Source: Dromaius novaehollandiae (taxonomy: Eukaryota > Chordata > Aves > Casuariiformes > Dromaiidae). From it: a DNA stretch of 64,000 nucleotides. The stretch is taken from assembly GCF_036370855.1 (NCBI RefSeq), contig NC_088101.1, forward strand, positions 999,501-1,063,500, in the 5' to 3' direction. Shown in pieces: positions 23,530 through 33,722 of the stretch. The translations under genes were made by a program, and so were the position numbers. The notes under the pieces are model-generated. The model did not search any database, was not told the DNA's origin, and saw nothing but the letters and a program-made list of their open reading frames with translations. Each line of letters opens with the position of its first letter. The first letter of the stretch is position 1.

Positions 23530-24200
23530 CGGCACTTCCCCCATCAGCTCTTCTGTGCTGATATTAGCCATATTATTTACATTGCTCATAGTCTGGACTG
23601 TGGCTCGGTCAAGATACTCAGTGAGCCATACAGTATATTGCATAGCCGAAAGCGTCATTCGGCACAGAGTCTTCCAGTCACGCGGAGTCATGGTATAGCC
23701 CTTGGCGACAGCTTGAAAGCAGTTCATAGTGTAAGCTGACTGGAGGCCATAATCCTTAACCAACTTCCTGACTTCTTTTATCGCCTCATCAGGCAGCTGC
23801 TCCCATGTAGTGGGGTGCCCTGCCTGATATCGCACAGGGAAGGCGTGGAGAATGTCCAAGTCTGCTCTTCGCAGTGCCTCCTCGCAGCAAAACTCTAGCA
23901 CGCCACAGCATTGTGGTAGCGCTGGCGTCGGGCCAACAGATCTTCCCCAGGAAGCCGAGGCGGCGGAGGGGGGCTGTGGGCGGTCCGCATTCGTGGGCAG
24001 CCCCGTCTCTTGAGGGGAAGGCGGTCCCGGGGGGGGCAGCCCCGGGAGGGGTGTGGTCCGGGGGGGTGGTCCCAGAGGGTCCGTGGGCTGGACACAGCAA
24101 TGCATATTAGGGGGTGGATAAAAGTCCGCCTCCTGTTCCAGATCATTCGACCCTGGATTAAATGAGTCGTCACACTCGGAATCCGGTCTGGGTATTATCG
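23530..24200 (-). pseudogene. ERV-A gag: linker and capsid N-terminal part
   Basis: The frame has an acidic linker with YPPP, a proline-rich stretch, then a capsid start near AFPVRYQ and helices WEQLPDEAIKEVRKLV, NCFQAVAKGYTMTPRDW and MTLSAMQYTVW, as in betaretroviral capsid N-terminal domains. The major homology region and zinc knuckles are missing. It is out of frame with the matrix segment upstream. Confidence 0.7.
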
Positions 24201-24206
24201 GGAACC

Positions 24207-24542
24207 TTACAGTGCTCTCACCGGCTGTTGCAAAAGGTCAGCCGCATGTACTGCTTGCAAGCGGAGAAAGGCAGAAAAGACCTGTTGCCAAGTCACTAAA
24301 AGTTTCTTCGCCTTATCATTACTCCGTTGCCCCAATTCGTCCCCGGTATGTTTCCACACCGTAATGTTTAACGTTCCCTCCTGCGGAAACCAGGAGAGCT
24401 GGGAGATATTCCCCCCATGACTCTTTAAGACTTTCTGTAACACTTCCATATAACTTCCCTGATCTCTTGTAAGAGATCGCCCCATGGCTCCCAGCTGCTC
24501 ACCTGCTGTTCTGTGGTGGTGATGGGAGTGCTCAATTGTCAA
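24207..24542 (-). pseudogene. ERV-A gag matrix remnant
   Basis: A 111-codon frame contains YMEVLQKVLKSHGGNIS and LLVTWQQVFSAFLRLQ, the helical pattern of a retroviral matrix protein. It is closed by a stop at 24207, and the rest of gag continues in another frame. I do not see an N-myristoylation MG start. Confidence 0.6.
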
Positions 24543-24677
24543 CTGTCCTGAAGTTCAGCTGGGCTATGCCACCGGATTTATTGCTTCTCTTTTTCATGCT
24601 TCATTCTTCAATGCTGCTGTTCGAACTTCCTTGACTCTGTTTCTCATGCTTCTATTTTTCATGCTTCTGTTTTTGAA

Positions 24678-24695
24678 ATCCCAATTCGGGCACCA
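24678..24695 (-). other. ERV-A primer-binding site
   Basis: TGGTGCCCGAATTGGGAT on the minus strand lies 2 nt downstream of the LTR end. I could not assign the primer tRNA with confidence. Confidence 0.65.
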
Positions 24696-24697
24696 TT

Positions 24698-25081
24698 TGT
24701 GGCATACGACGACACGGACCTCAGGTAGGGGAGTGCAAAAGCTCCTTTATTGAAAACACAATGGCTGGTTATATAGCAATCAAGCTCAGCCACTCCTCCA
24801 AGTATCTCCTTGGCATTGTGGCATCTTGTGATAGGTAGGAAGACGTCCTCTGATGCCTGGCAGGCGGGCAGGACAGTCCAGCAGGACAGGCCCACCGCAG
24901 CTGCTGGCACATAAGCAGGAAGGCACACCGTGACTGCTGGCACGTAGGCAAGAAGGCACATGATCACTGGCAACTCACGTGCACACATTCTGGCCACAAA
25001 TCATAGTTACCACATCATTACTTTCTGCCATAGAGATTCTCTGCTGTCTTACACAGCATCATTCTGTCTTGGTCCCCAACA
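24698..25081 (-). repeat. ERV-A 5' LTR
   Basis: Minus-strand ends are TGTTGG...GCCACA. It has tatata near 24770 and AATAAA near 24749. The host target duplication CCCAAA follows at 25082-25087. Fragments of the partner 3' LTR with the other flank are in both inverted-repeat arms. Confidence 0.8.
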
Positions 25082-25142
25082 CCCAAAGGCACAACCTTGC
25101 GGTCCTTCATCATGATGCATCTAAGCAACCGCTAGCAGGGCA

Positions 25143-25385
25143 TTACACAGTGCCCCGGCCGGCTGCCTTGAGGTCTGTGCCCGTGCTCACGTAGCCACAG
25201 AATTTGGTACGAATTTGGCTAAAGAAGGTGTCATGCTGGTGGTGCTCTGGGGAGGGACTGGCTCTTTGGAGTGCTTTCTCCAGGTAGTCCCATACCAGAC
25301 CAAATCCAAATCCATGCAATCTTTACCAAGAACGTCCTGAGCGAGGCCTTAGCACTCTTGTCTTCCTGCCCCTCACTCTAAACAA
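25143..25385 (-). pseudogene. Unrecognised ORF, unit A copy (interrupted)
   Basis: It corresponds to the 80-codon minus-strand frame of units B and D, which reads WDYLEKALQRASPSPEHHQ and SQIRTKFCGYVSTG before its stop. In unit A a TGG codon has a neighbouring TAA (near 25325), so the upstream half is separated. I do not recognise the family. It may be a terminal exon of an unknown gene or chance. Confidence 0.3.
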
Positions 25386-25725
25386 CTGCCGGATAATGTC
25401 CCGGCAACATCAGCACTTGCTACGTTTTCCTACCTGCTACAGCGAGACTCTCCCCCGGTCCAGCTGCTTGTGTGTTTGCTGCGGCAGGAGCAGCCGACAT
25501 GGAAGGGGGGATTTTCTGGCACAGCCATCTCACCTACAGGCAGCATTGCTCTGGGCACGCTTGCACAGCCGGAGCACAGGTGCCTGGATGAGGCAAAGAT
25601 CCGAGCCGCTCCTCTGGTCAGAATTGCCTTTCTCCCCCTTCTGCAAACTAAAGCAGCACTTGCTTCTCAGCAAGCTGGGTCAGATCTAGGGCAAGAGACT
25701 TCCACAGTGGCTGTTCTAAGTGTAC

Positions 25726-25731
25726 TTTATT
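25726..25731 (-). terminator. Poly(A) signal of IRG-A
   Basis: AATAAA on the minus strand lies about 1.07 kb downstream of the IRG-A stop. It implies a long 3' UTR. Confidence 0.5.
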
Positions 25732-26799
25732 TTACTGCTGTGACGGCCGCGCAGCAGCACCCCGGAGCAGGCAGGAGAGGCTGTGTCCTGGGTTGTCCCC
25801 ACGACACACGTGGTGCAAATGAAGAGCAGAGAGAGTCCTCCCTAGCCTGGAGCACTGACCATCCCAGGGGGAGATGGCAGGGGCGTCCAAGGGAGAGGGG
25901 CAGCGCCAAGAAGGGCGAGGTGTGCATGGCAAGGGTAGCATGCAGCCCCTGAGGGCACCATGGGGCTGGCACCTCATGGCCAAGCTGGGGCAGGGGGGTG
26001 TTTTGTGGGTTTGGGTGTGTCACCTTTGGGGAAAGCAGATGGCAGCTGCTGGGGCAGCCAGGCAGAAGGCCAAAGTGGGCACTGAGGATGCATGTGGCCA
26101 AGGGCAGACGTGGACTTGGGTCTGGGACTCGCAGACTCCCAGAGCAGCTGGTTTCTCCTCAGTGACGCGGAAGGCAGCACACCAGCCCCAGTGGAGACAT
26201 CTGCCCTGCAGGCAGCCACGCTGGAGAGAGGCATCCCTGCCACATGGTGCAGGATCTTTGTTCTCCGGGCTGCAAGACTTCTCCTTAACCGGACTGTCCG
26301 TCAGCTCTTCAGAAGCAGAGCCTCAGGGAATAATCACTGGTGGCCTCCTCGAGGCAGAGATTGTAATCTGAGCCTGCACCCCAGCGCTAGCACCAGGGAC
26401 ACGTGGCTGGGGACTTCACCCAACACACAGGCCTGTCCCCAGCCTCCCTTGGCATCTATGCTGGAGAGCCCCAGCCCTCAAGTGGCTCCCAAAGGAGATG
26501 CCTCTCTGCCCAGACGCTCCTCCCGAGCGGCTCCTCCTGAACCACAGAGCTTCCAGGGGAGAACGTCTCCTGCTATGCCCACCTCAGCGTCCCCTTGGTC
26601 ACACTGCTCCTGAGCTGTCCTGGTGCCAAGACACACAGAGCTTCAGCAGTTCACCCCACTCCCCGGCACCACCAGAGCACCCCGCAGCACTTCCAGACAG
26701 CAAGGCATTGGCCACCCGTGCAGAATGCAGATGGCCGGACTCAGCCCCTCTCCCCTCTGCTCTTGGGAGCTCCCCACATTCCTTTCACACACTTTGTGC

Positions 26800-28104
26800 T
26801 CAGCTCCCCTTTGGGCTATTCTGACTCGTCCCCTCTAAAGCCCGCTGCAGAATACGTTCGGCATCAGCAGCAGCATCAGACAGGAAATTCCTCAACAGAA
26901 AGAACGTGCTAGGGAAAGCAATTGCTGCCGACAACAGACAGCCTATCACAGCCCCCACTATGGGGATGGATTTTAACACAAGCAGTGGATATTGCACAGC
27001 ACCCCCAAAGCTTTTGGTCAACAGCTTCATTACAAGATCCTTGGATATTTCGTGGTGCAGGGGGGACCTCATGACAGCCTTCAGCTCCTCAACAGGCTTG
27101 TCCACCTGCTCTGCAAGTTTCTGGAGGGAGTCTTCAGCCAGGCCAAAGGTCCGGCAGTACTCTTGCAGGGATGTCACCAGGATTGCAATATCAACAGCGG
27201 TAGAGAGACCAGGGATGGGAACAGCAGATGCTCCACATGACGCAAGGCTTTTCAGCCAGACATACTTCATCAGCTCCTTCTTCTTCTTTCTCAGCACCTC
27301 CTTTGAAGTGACGGCCAGGGACCGTAGGAAGCTGAGTTTCTTCTGGCTTGGCAGATCATCCAGGAAGGTCCGCAACAGTCTGGGACCATCGTACTTCCTG
27401 CCAAAACCATCCCTGCAGACAAGAAAGACTTGAGGGGAGCTTATGCCCAGCTCTGTCAAGTTACTTTCACAGTCCTGACGGATCCTATCCAGGACTGTCC
27501 TCTCATCATAGCGCTGTGACCGGGTCGCAGGAGCTTCCTTCCCTTTGGCCTTCAGGACTCCCTCCTCATCGTAGAGTCTTTGCTCATTGCTCACGTCCTG
27601 ATCCACCTTGGAGCGCACAAAGTAGAAATGCTTCCCCCGAGCCTGAATTGCCTCTGCCAGAATCGCAGCATTGCATGTGAAGCGGCTGGAGGAGATGATG
27701 ATGAAGAAGTCATAGCGGTCGAACTGCACCTGCTGCAGGTAGGTGTCTGGTCTGAAATTGGGTGTCCCAATGCCAGGCAGGTCCCAGAAAGTCACGTGGG
27801 AGTCCTGGGGGCAAGGATAAGGGCTGCACTGCACCGTTGTCTCTGTCACTCCAACCTCAGCTGCACCCTGCTCATGGTCCTGCAGGCCACGCACGGCATT
27901 GATGAAAGACGATTTCCCGGAGCCTGACTCTCCTGTTACAGCAATGTGGAGCTGGATCTTTTCTTCATTAGCCAGGATCTCCTGGGCTTTTGTAGCTGCT
28001 GCTGTGAGGTCTCCTTTCTCTACTGCAGCCCTTATCTCATTCACGTCTCCTTCAGAAATATGGGGAAGTGCCTCCGCCTCCAAGTCTGCGTCAGCGCTGG
28101 CCAT
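26800..28104 (-). CDS. Immunity-related GTPase (IRG family), copy A
   Basis: This is a 434-residue dynamin-like GTPase of the IRG family. Mammalian members are interferon-induced and act on pathogen vacuoles; the avian role is inferred. The P-loop GESGSGKSS is at 58-66 (GKS class), the switch Thr at 89-90, DLPGIG at 108-113 and SKVD at 165-168. An amphipathic and hydrophobic helical C-terminal domain (about 281-405) includes SIPIVGAVIGCLL at 379-391. The start at 28104 was chosen because gccgccATGg is an ideal Kozak context and the family begins just before an N-terminal helix. The frame stays open to 28494, but that part looks like intron or flank. A strong acceptor (cttcttccag, exon from 28135) puts only 5' UTR upstream. 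The CDS is intronless and the length is normal. It shares its context with three near-identical copies. Confidence 0.9.
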   Translation of the reverse strand: MASADADLEAEALPHISEGDVNEIRAAVEKGDLTAAATKAQEILANEEKIQLHIAVTGESGSGKSSFINAVRGLQDHEQGAAEVGVTETTVQCSPYPCPQDSHVTFWDLPGIGTPNFRPDTYLQQVQFDRYDFFIIISSSRFTCNAAILAEAIQARGKHFYFVRSKVDQDVSNEQRLYDEEGVLKAKGKEAPATRSQRYDERTVLDRIRQDCESNLTELGISSPQVFLVCRDGFGRKYDGPRLLRTFLDDLPSQKKLSFLRSLAVTSKEVLRKKKKELMKYVWLKSLASCGASAVPIPGLSTAVDIAILVTSLQEYCRTFGLAEDSLQKLAEQVDKPVEELKAVMRSPLHHEISKDLVMKLLTKSFGGAVQYPLLVLKSIPIVGAVIGCLLSAAIAFPSTFFLLRNFLSDAAADAERILQRALEGTSQNSPKGS

Positions 28105-28154
28105 GGCGGCTGCAGTGAGTGGGTGTCCGGTCAGCCTGGAAGAAGAGCAGAGGC

Positions 28155-28164
28155 TTTCTCTTTC
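28155..28164 (-). promoter_or_regulatory. ISRE-like motif upstream of IRG-A
   Basis: GAAAGAGAAA on the minus strand fits the GAAANNGAAA interferon-response core. It lies 51 bp from the ATG and just upstream of the presumed splice acceptor. It would be promoter-proximal only if transcription starts here; otherwise it is intronic. Confidence 0.35.
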
Positions 28165-29132
28165 CATTTGCAGCAGCAGAAAGAGGAACTGAGCACAAGG
28201 CGTGAGCCCCAGGCAGAGCGTGGGCACCAAAGCAGCCTGTCCAGCATCCCTGCTCCCCCCGTGCCGGCCACGGTGAAGCCCAGCCAAGCCTGGGGTACAA
28301 GGAAGGACCCTGAGGCTGTGCATGCTGGGAGGCAGAAGGAGCCCTGGGGAGCCTGGGCCAAGGTGCTGTGGGGCTGCAGAAGAGGGACGAGAGCTGGGAT
28401 GGGGTGAGGAAGCAGCAGAAGAGGCATTTGGGGGCTGCCTCAGAGCTGAGGGACAACGGCTGGGTGGAGGGGGGTGCCTTGTCTCAGAGAGCACTGCCGG
28501 GAAATGGGCCCAAGCATGGGGCAGATGGGCTGGGGGAGCACACAGCGGGGTGGCCCGGAGGGTCCCGTCTCTTGCTGGCTGCTTGAAGAGCTCAGGGAAA
28601 CCTCAGCCCCTGCACCAGGACCAGGCACAGCACAGTAAGAACCACCATGTGAACCGGCCCGACCTCCCTCGGGGACCATGGCTTCATCTCCGCACACTCA
28701 GACCCCTCTAGGGCAGCCCCAAGCCCAGCCCCAGCCCTCACGCAGGTGGGACTTGCATCCACCACTCGTGGAGCTGGGGGCAGCTCTGAGCACAGGGTGC
28801 CAGATGGGGGGCTGCTGGGACCTAAGAGATGCCCTGCTGCAATCACACACACTCCCTGCAAGGAGACACATGTCCTCCAGGGAGACTGAAGCCCTCTGGA
28901 AAGCAAGACCTTCCAGGTCAAAACAAGAAGGGGGTGAGCGGGCATGGAGGTGGGGGCAGCACAAAACTGCCTGCTCCAGTTTGCTCCTCTGGACCATCAA
29001 CTTCCAGACAACCCCAGTCCCATGGAAACTGGCATTCTGCTCCTCTTCCCCCGACAAACACAGCACAACCTCTGCCTCATCCCCCGAGGACGCTGCCCAC
29101 ACCCTCGCTCCCTCACACCTCTGCAGCAGTAC

Positions 29133-29310
29133 CTGGCGCCTGGGCTGGGCTGCCCAAGGGAGCTCTCACACCTCCGGGCGGCAGCTGAGGACGAACAAAA
29201 GGCTCCTGGCTGGCCCACACAAGCCTTGTGCTCCCGCTCTCCTTCCCTCCCTGCACTCTCCTGCTCTCTCTGAGTTTGCATGTTCAGCCCAGGTGTGACA
29301 TGCAGCCAAG
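29133..29310 (-). other. Candidate noncoding first exon and promoter of IRG-A
   Basis: A TATA-like cttaaagg (about 29327) lies upstream of a possible exon ending in gcgccag|gtactg (donor 29132). Spliced to 28135 it would give an intron of about 1 kb. This is a prediction from signals only. Confidence 0.25.
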
Positions 29311-29354
29311 AGGGCTGGGTTTGCCTTTAAGGAGGCTCCTGACAAACCACCCGC

Positions 29355-29364
29355 GGGAGTTTCC
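29355..29364 (+). promoter_or_regulatory. NF-kappaB consensus match, unit A
   Basis: GGGAGTTTCC fits GGGRNWYYCC exactly and sits just upstream of the TATA-like motif, about 1.25 kb before the IRG-A ATG. Confidence 0.3.
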
Positions 29365-29668
29365 TCCACAAAGCCAGGGAAGGCAGCTCCGCTGGCGGGG
29401 AAAAGTCTCCCTGCTCACTAAGGGCAGGTTCCTGCAGCAGGCAGGAAGGGCAGGAGGGAGCCCACGTGCACAGCCAGCTCCCCCCGCTGCTCCTGCCACG
29501 CTGACGCCCCACGGCAGTCCTGCCAGCAGTGGGTATCGTCTGGGCTCTTGCAGAGGGCCCCTAGCCCTCAGGGGCAGCACAGCCCCAGACGGCCTCTCCT
29601 GCGGTCACCCTCCAAGAGCCTGACCCACAGGCCTGTCTTGCTTGGCCTGTGTTGGCCCCTGCTCTGGG

Positions 29669-30226
29669 ACATTGGATCCCAGAGAAGTCCAGGTTGGAAG
29701 GGTCCTCTGGAGATCATCTGGTCTGACTTTCTCTTGGGAAGCAGGGCCTTCGATTAGGTTTTCCAGAGCCCTGTCAAGGCGAGCCTTGAATATTGCCAGG
29801 GACCGGGAGTCCACCACTTCTCTGGCCTTTCTTTTCCACTGGTCCATTGTTCTTACGGTGAGGGATTTTTTTCCTCATATCCAGCAGCATTTTCCCCCCC
29901 AAAAAGCCTGTGCCTGCTGCTGCTTCTCCTGTCACCATCCATCCTTATGAAGACAGGGCTCTCCGCTCCTCTGTAACTCCCACGTAGGAACCGGCACACT
30001 GCGATTAGATCCCCAGCAGCTCGAGCTTCTCCAGGCTGCAACAGACCCAAATCCTTCAGCTTTTCTCCATAGGCAAGTTCTCCAGCCCTCTAACCACCTT
30101 GCTGGCCCTCTGCCAGACGCTCTCCCATTTGCAATGTCTCTCTTGAACAGGAGGGACCGAGACTGGACACAGTTGTCCAGCTGTGGCCAAACAAGCACCC
30201 AACAGCGTGCAATAATCTCATCACTT
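29669..30226 (-). mobile_element. CR1 LINE 3' fragment, unit A
   Basis: On the minus strand it reads as the CR1 3' region: vestiges of the RT tail, then KAREVVDSRSLAIFKARLD and ALENLIEGPASQEK, ending near ttctctgggatcc. It predates the duplication, as it is at the same place in all four units. Confidence 0.8.
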
Positions 30227-30230
30227 CATC

Positions 30231-32004
30231 CGCTGGCTGTACGTGGTCGCTGGTGCCGCCCAGGACGCAGCGTGCCTTCATCCTCCCTCCGGGGAGGGGA
30301 GCTCTCCGCCCTGGCACCTGGAGCAGCCCTGGGCTCCCCACACACCTCCCCCTGGGGCCAGGCGCAGACGCTCCCACCCTGCCCCATGCACCCTCTTCTC
30401 ACAAAGGCATCTCCAGCACGGCGCAGTGAGGCCACGGGTGCAGGTCACCCCTGCGGCCAGGCTGCCCCCTCTGCCCCTGCTCTCCACCGGTGCCAGCAGA
30501 GCCTCCTCCTTGCCAGGGTCCCGTGGGGGAAGGGAGCAGACCTCTGGGGTCGGGCTCTCATCCTGCCTCTCTGCTGGGCGTGAGCTAGGAGAAAAACGAC
30601 TGGGTCTGCAGGGATGAGGTTTGTAATCCCCGGCGGGAAAGCTGTCTGCACCACGCAGGCCCCGTGCGTGCCAGGTGACTTAGCACAGGCCTTGCAGTTT
30701 CTGAACCTCCTTCTCTAGGAGGGGAGAGGAGGCCCCAAGGGTCTCTTGGGGAGGAGACCCGGCCTGGTCACCACTGCAGGACGCAGACGACGGACAAGGA
30801 GCCCGTGAAGTCGGTGTTGCGCGGAGCAGACTGGGGTGCGGCGGCCGGGAGCAGGGCTAAGGTTTTGCTTCACCAGAAAGCAACTGCCTCGCACCACCGA
30901 GGCGGGAAAGGGAGCGTGAGGCAGGGCTCCTGGCCTGCCAGGGCCAATGTGGATGCCTGGCTGTGCTATAAAGCAGCGTTTGGGGCTGCAGACGGTGATG
31001 GAGAAGAAGCCGGGGGCACCCGTCCTCAGCCACGGACCCCCTCCCACAGCTTGCCTGGGCTCTTCTCCATCGCCTTCCCGGCACCAAGGGCGAGCTGGTC
31101 CTCAGGCGACCTGGGGCAGCCAGAACCGCTGCCCCTCAGCTAAAGGCTGCGCGGAGGAGACGCTGGGAGCGGGAGGAGGAGGCACAGCCCAGGCAGAGTC
31201 AGACACACAGCCACCACACCCTGAAAGGCAACAAAACCTCACCCAAGGGCAGGAAAGCAAAGTCCTTCTGGCCCCAGACCAGGCACTCCGGTTTACATTT
31301 CTTCCCTCTTGCAGGTTTTCTGCTTTCACTTTCTCTGGCAGGCAGGGCTTGGGCAATACAAGGGCGATGGGCTCAGAGGCCTGAGAGCGCGAGCACGCGA
31401 GCCAGCTCCTCTCTGCCTATGCGGGAGTAAGGGAAGGAGTCAGCAGAAGGTCCCCCAGCCAGCGCATTTCTTTGGGAGAGTGTGTCTGGTGGGGAAGGGA
31501 AGAGCCCCTCTTTGCTCTCCCTCCGCTCACGTCCCCCGCGGCTTTGCTGGGAGCCCCGGCCGTCTGTGCAGCCTGGAACGGCTGTTGCAACAGCTTCCAA
31601 AGGGGAAAGGCCTGAACTGTGGGGGACATCTGCCCATGTCCTCAGCGGGGGAACACGCGAGCCCTGTGCAGACAGGATTTCTAACCCTTCCGTCAAGGCA
31701 ATACTCCGAGAGGGGAAAATCCCAAGCACGGGAGCTGATATCCCAAGCACGGGAGCTGACTCTCCAGCTCACACAGGTCCAGAGGAGGTTTGAGCAGAGG
31801 GAAAGCATGCGGGAAATCCCCAGCCACATCATTCTCAAGCAGGTTTTTCCACCAGCTCTCGGGTGCTTTAGGCAAAGTCTTCCTGCTACACAAACAGTAA
31901 GCATTTGGCACACAGCAGCATGAGCACTGCTAGAGAATGGGGCCCTCGCTGCTTCCAACAGCTCCTCTGAAGCCACCGCAGGGAAGCAGCACATACCCAG
32001 AATC
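30231..32004. other. GC-rich tail of unit A, no gene recognised
   Basis: Multiple overlapping frames on both strands (up to 204 codons) show no recognised domain. It contains the empty ERV-G site TTAG at 30680-30683 and ends with the segment (about 31885-32004) that also lies beside LTR-A in the inverted-repeat arms. Confidence 0.6.
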
Positions 32005-32065
32005 CCCAAAGGCACAACCTTGCGGTCCTTCATCATGATGCATCTAAGCAATCGCTAGCAGGGCA

Positions 32066-32308
32066 TTACACAGTGCCCCGGCCAGCTGCCTTGAGGTCTG
32101 TGCCCGTGCTCACGTAGCCACAGAATTTGGTACGAATTTGGCTAAAGAAGGTGTCATGTTGGTGGTGCTCTGGGGAGGGACTGGCTCTTTGGAGTGCTTT
32201 CTCCAGGTAGTCCCATACCAGACCAAATCCAAATCCACGCAATCTTTGCCAAGAACGTCCTGAGCGAGGCCTTAGCACTCTTGTCTTCCTGCCCCTCACT
32301 CTAAACAA
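32066..32308 (-). CDS. Unrecognised ORF, unit B copy
   Basis: An 80-codon minus-strand frame has a basic N-terminal part (RVRGRKTRVLRPRSGRSW), then FGFGLVWDYLEKALQRASPS and FFSQIRTKFCGYVSTGTDLK. It lies just beyond the IRG poly(A) signal. I do not recognise it and it may be the remnant of a terminal exon. It is 80 codons in D as well, broken in A and absent from C. Confidence 0.3.
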   Translation of the reverse strand: MFRVRGRKTRVLRPRSGRSWQRLRGFGFGLVWDYLEKALQRASPSPEHHQHDTFFSQIRTKFCGYVSTGTDLKAAGRGTV

Positions 32309-32648
32309 CTGCCGGATAATGTCCCGGCAACATCAGCACTTGCTACGTTTTCCTACCTGCTACAGCGAGACTCTCCCCCGGTCCAGCTGCTTGTGTGTTT
32401 GCTGCGGCAGGAGCAGCCGACATGGAAGGGGGGATTTTCTGGCACAGCCATCTCGCCTACAGGCGGCATTGCTCTGGGCACGCTTGCACAGCCGGAGCAC
32501 AGGTGCCTGGATGAGGCAAAGATCCGAGCCGCTCCTCTGGTCAGAATTGCCTTTCTCCCCCTTCTGCAAACTAAAGCAGCACTTGCTTCTCAGCAAGCTG
32601 GGTCAGATCTAGGGCAAGAGACTTCCACAGTGGTTGTTCTAAGTGTAC

Positions 32649-32654
32649 TTTATT
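32649..32654 (-). terminator. Poly(A) signal of IRG-B
   Basis: AATAAA on the minus strand, same position in the unit as in A. Confidence 0.5.
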
Positions 32655-33722
32655 TTACTGCTGTGACGGCCGCGCAGCAGCACCCCGGAGCAGGCAGGAG
32701 AGGCTGTGTCCTGGGTTGTCCCCACGACACACGTGGTGCAAATGAAGAGCAGAGAGAGTCCTCCCTAGCCTGGAGCACTGACCATCCCAGGGGGAGATGG
32801 CAGGGGCGTCCAAGGGAGAGGGGCAGCGCCAAGAAGGGCGAGGTGTGCATGGCAAGGGTAGCATGCAGCCCCTGAGGGCTCCATGGGGCTGGCACCTCAT
32901 GGCCAAGCTGGGGCAGGGGGGTGTTTTGTGGGTTTGGGTGTGTCACCTTTGGGGAAAGCAGATGGCAGCTGCTGGGGCAGCCAGGCAGAAGGCCAAAGTG
33001 GGCACTGAGGATGCATGTGGCCAAGGGCAGACGTGGACTTGGGTCTGGGACTCGCAGACTCCCAGAGCAGCTGGTTTCTCCTCAGCGACGCGGAAGGCAG
33101 CACACCAGCCCCAATGGAGACATCTGCCCTGCAGGCAGCCACGCTGGAGAGAGGCATCCCTGCCACATGGTGCAGGATCTTTGTTCTCCGGGCTGCAAGA
33201 CTTCTCCTTAACCGGACTGTCCTTCAGCTCTTCAGAAGCAGAGCCTCAGGGAATAATCACTGGTGGCCTCCTCAAGGCAGAGATTGTAATCTGAGCCTGC
33301 ACCCCAGCGCTAGCACCAGGGACACGTGGCTGGGGACTTCACCCAACACACAGGCCTGTCCCCAGCCTCCCTCGGCATCTATGCTGGAGAGCCCCAGCCC
33401 TCAAGTGGCTCCCAAAGGAGATGCCTCTGTGCCCAGACGCTCCTCCCGAGCGGCTCCTCCTGAACCACAGAGCTTCCAGGGGAGAACGTCTCCTGCTATG
33501 CCCACCTCTGCGTCCCCTTGGTCACACTGCTCCTGAGCTGTCCTGCTGCCAAGACACACAGCGCTTCAGCAGTTCACCCCACTCCCCGGCACCACCAGAG
33601 CACCCCACAGTGCTTGCAGACAGCAAGGCATTGGCCACCCGTGCAGAATGCAGATGGCCGGACTCAGCCCCTCTCCCCTCTGCTCTTGGGAGCTCCCCAC
33701 ATTCCTTTCACACACTTTGTGC

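Larger units (their letters stand above)
21925..25081 (-). mobile_element. ERV-A: truncated betaretrovirus-like provirus (5' LTR to RNase H)
   Basis: In minus-strand order it carries the 5' LTR (25081-24698), primer-binding site, gag matrix and capsid, a dUTPase-protease block, and RT with connection and start of RNase H. It is cut at 21924 by the inner edge of the inverted repeat. No integrase or env is present. dUTPase ahead of protease and a 6-bp target duplication (CCCAAA, 25082-25087) fit the alpha/betaretrovirus group. Coding regions are broken by frameshifts, stops and deletions. Confidence 0.85.
25082..32004. repeat. IRG unit A (tandem segmental duplication)
   Basis: The repeat period from CCCAAA (25082) to the same site in unit B (32005) is 6923 bp. 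It contains, left to right, an unrecognised ORF remnant, the IRG 3' UTR and CDS, the 5' flank, a CR1 3' fragment and a GC-rich tail. It lacks the solo LTR present in B, C and D; its empty site is CATC at 30227-30230. Confidence 0.9.

Noticed and set aside
27580-28192. Plus-strand frames of 97-175 codons over IRG-A, repeated in each unit
   Set aside because: Antisense shadows of the IRG CDS; they recur only because the units are copies.
26800-28494. 564-codon version of the IRG protein
   Set aside because: The Kozak ATG at 28104 fits the family start, and a splice acceptor at 28136 lies between; the longer start is probably intron or flank.
30278-31923. Several 100-200 codon frames in the tail of each IRG unit
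   Set aside because: They overlap on both strands, have biased GC composition and lack domains.
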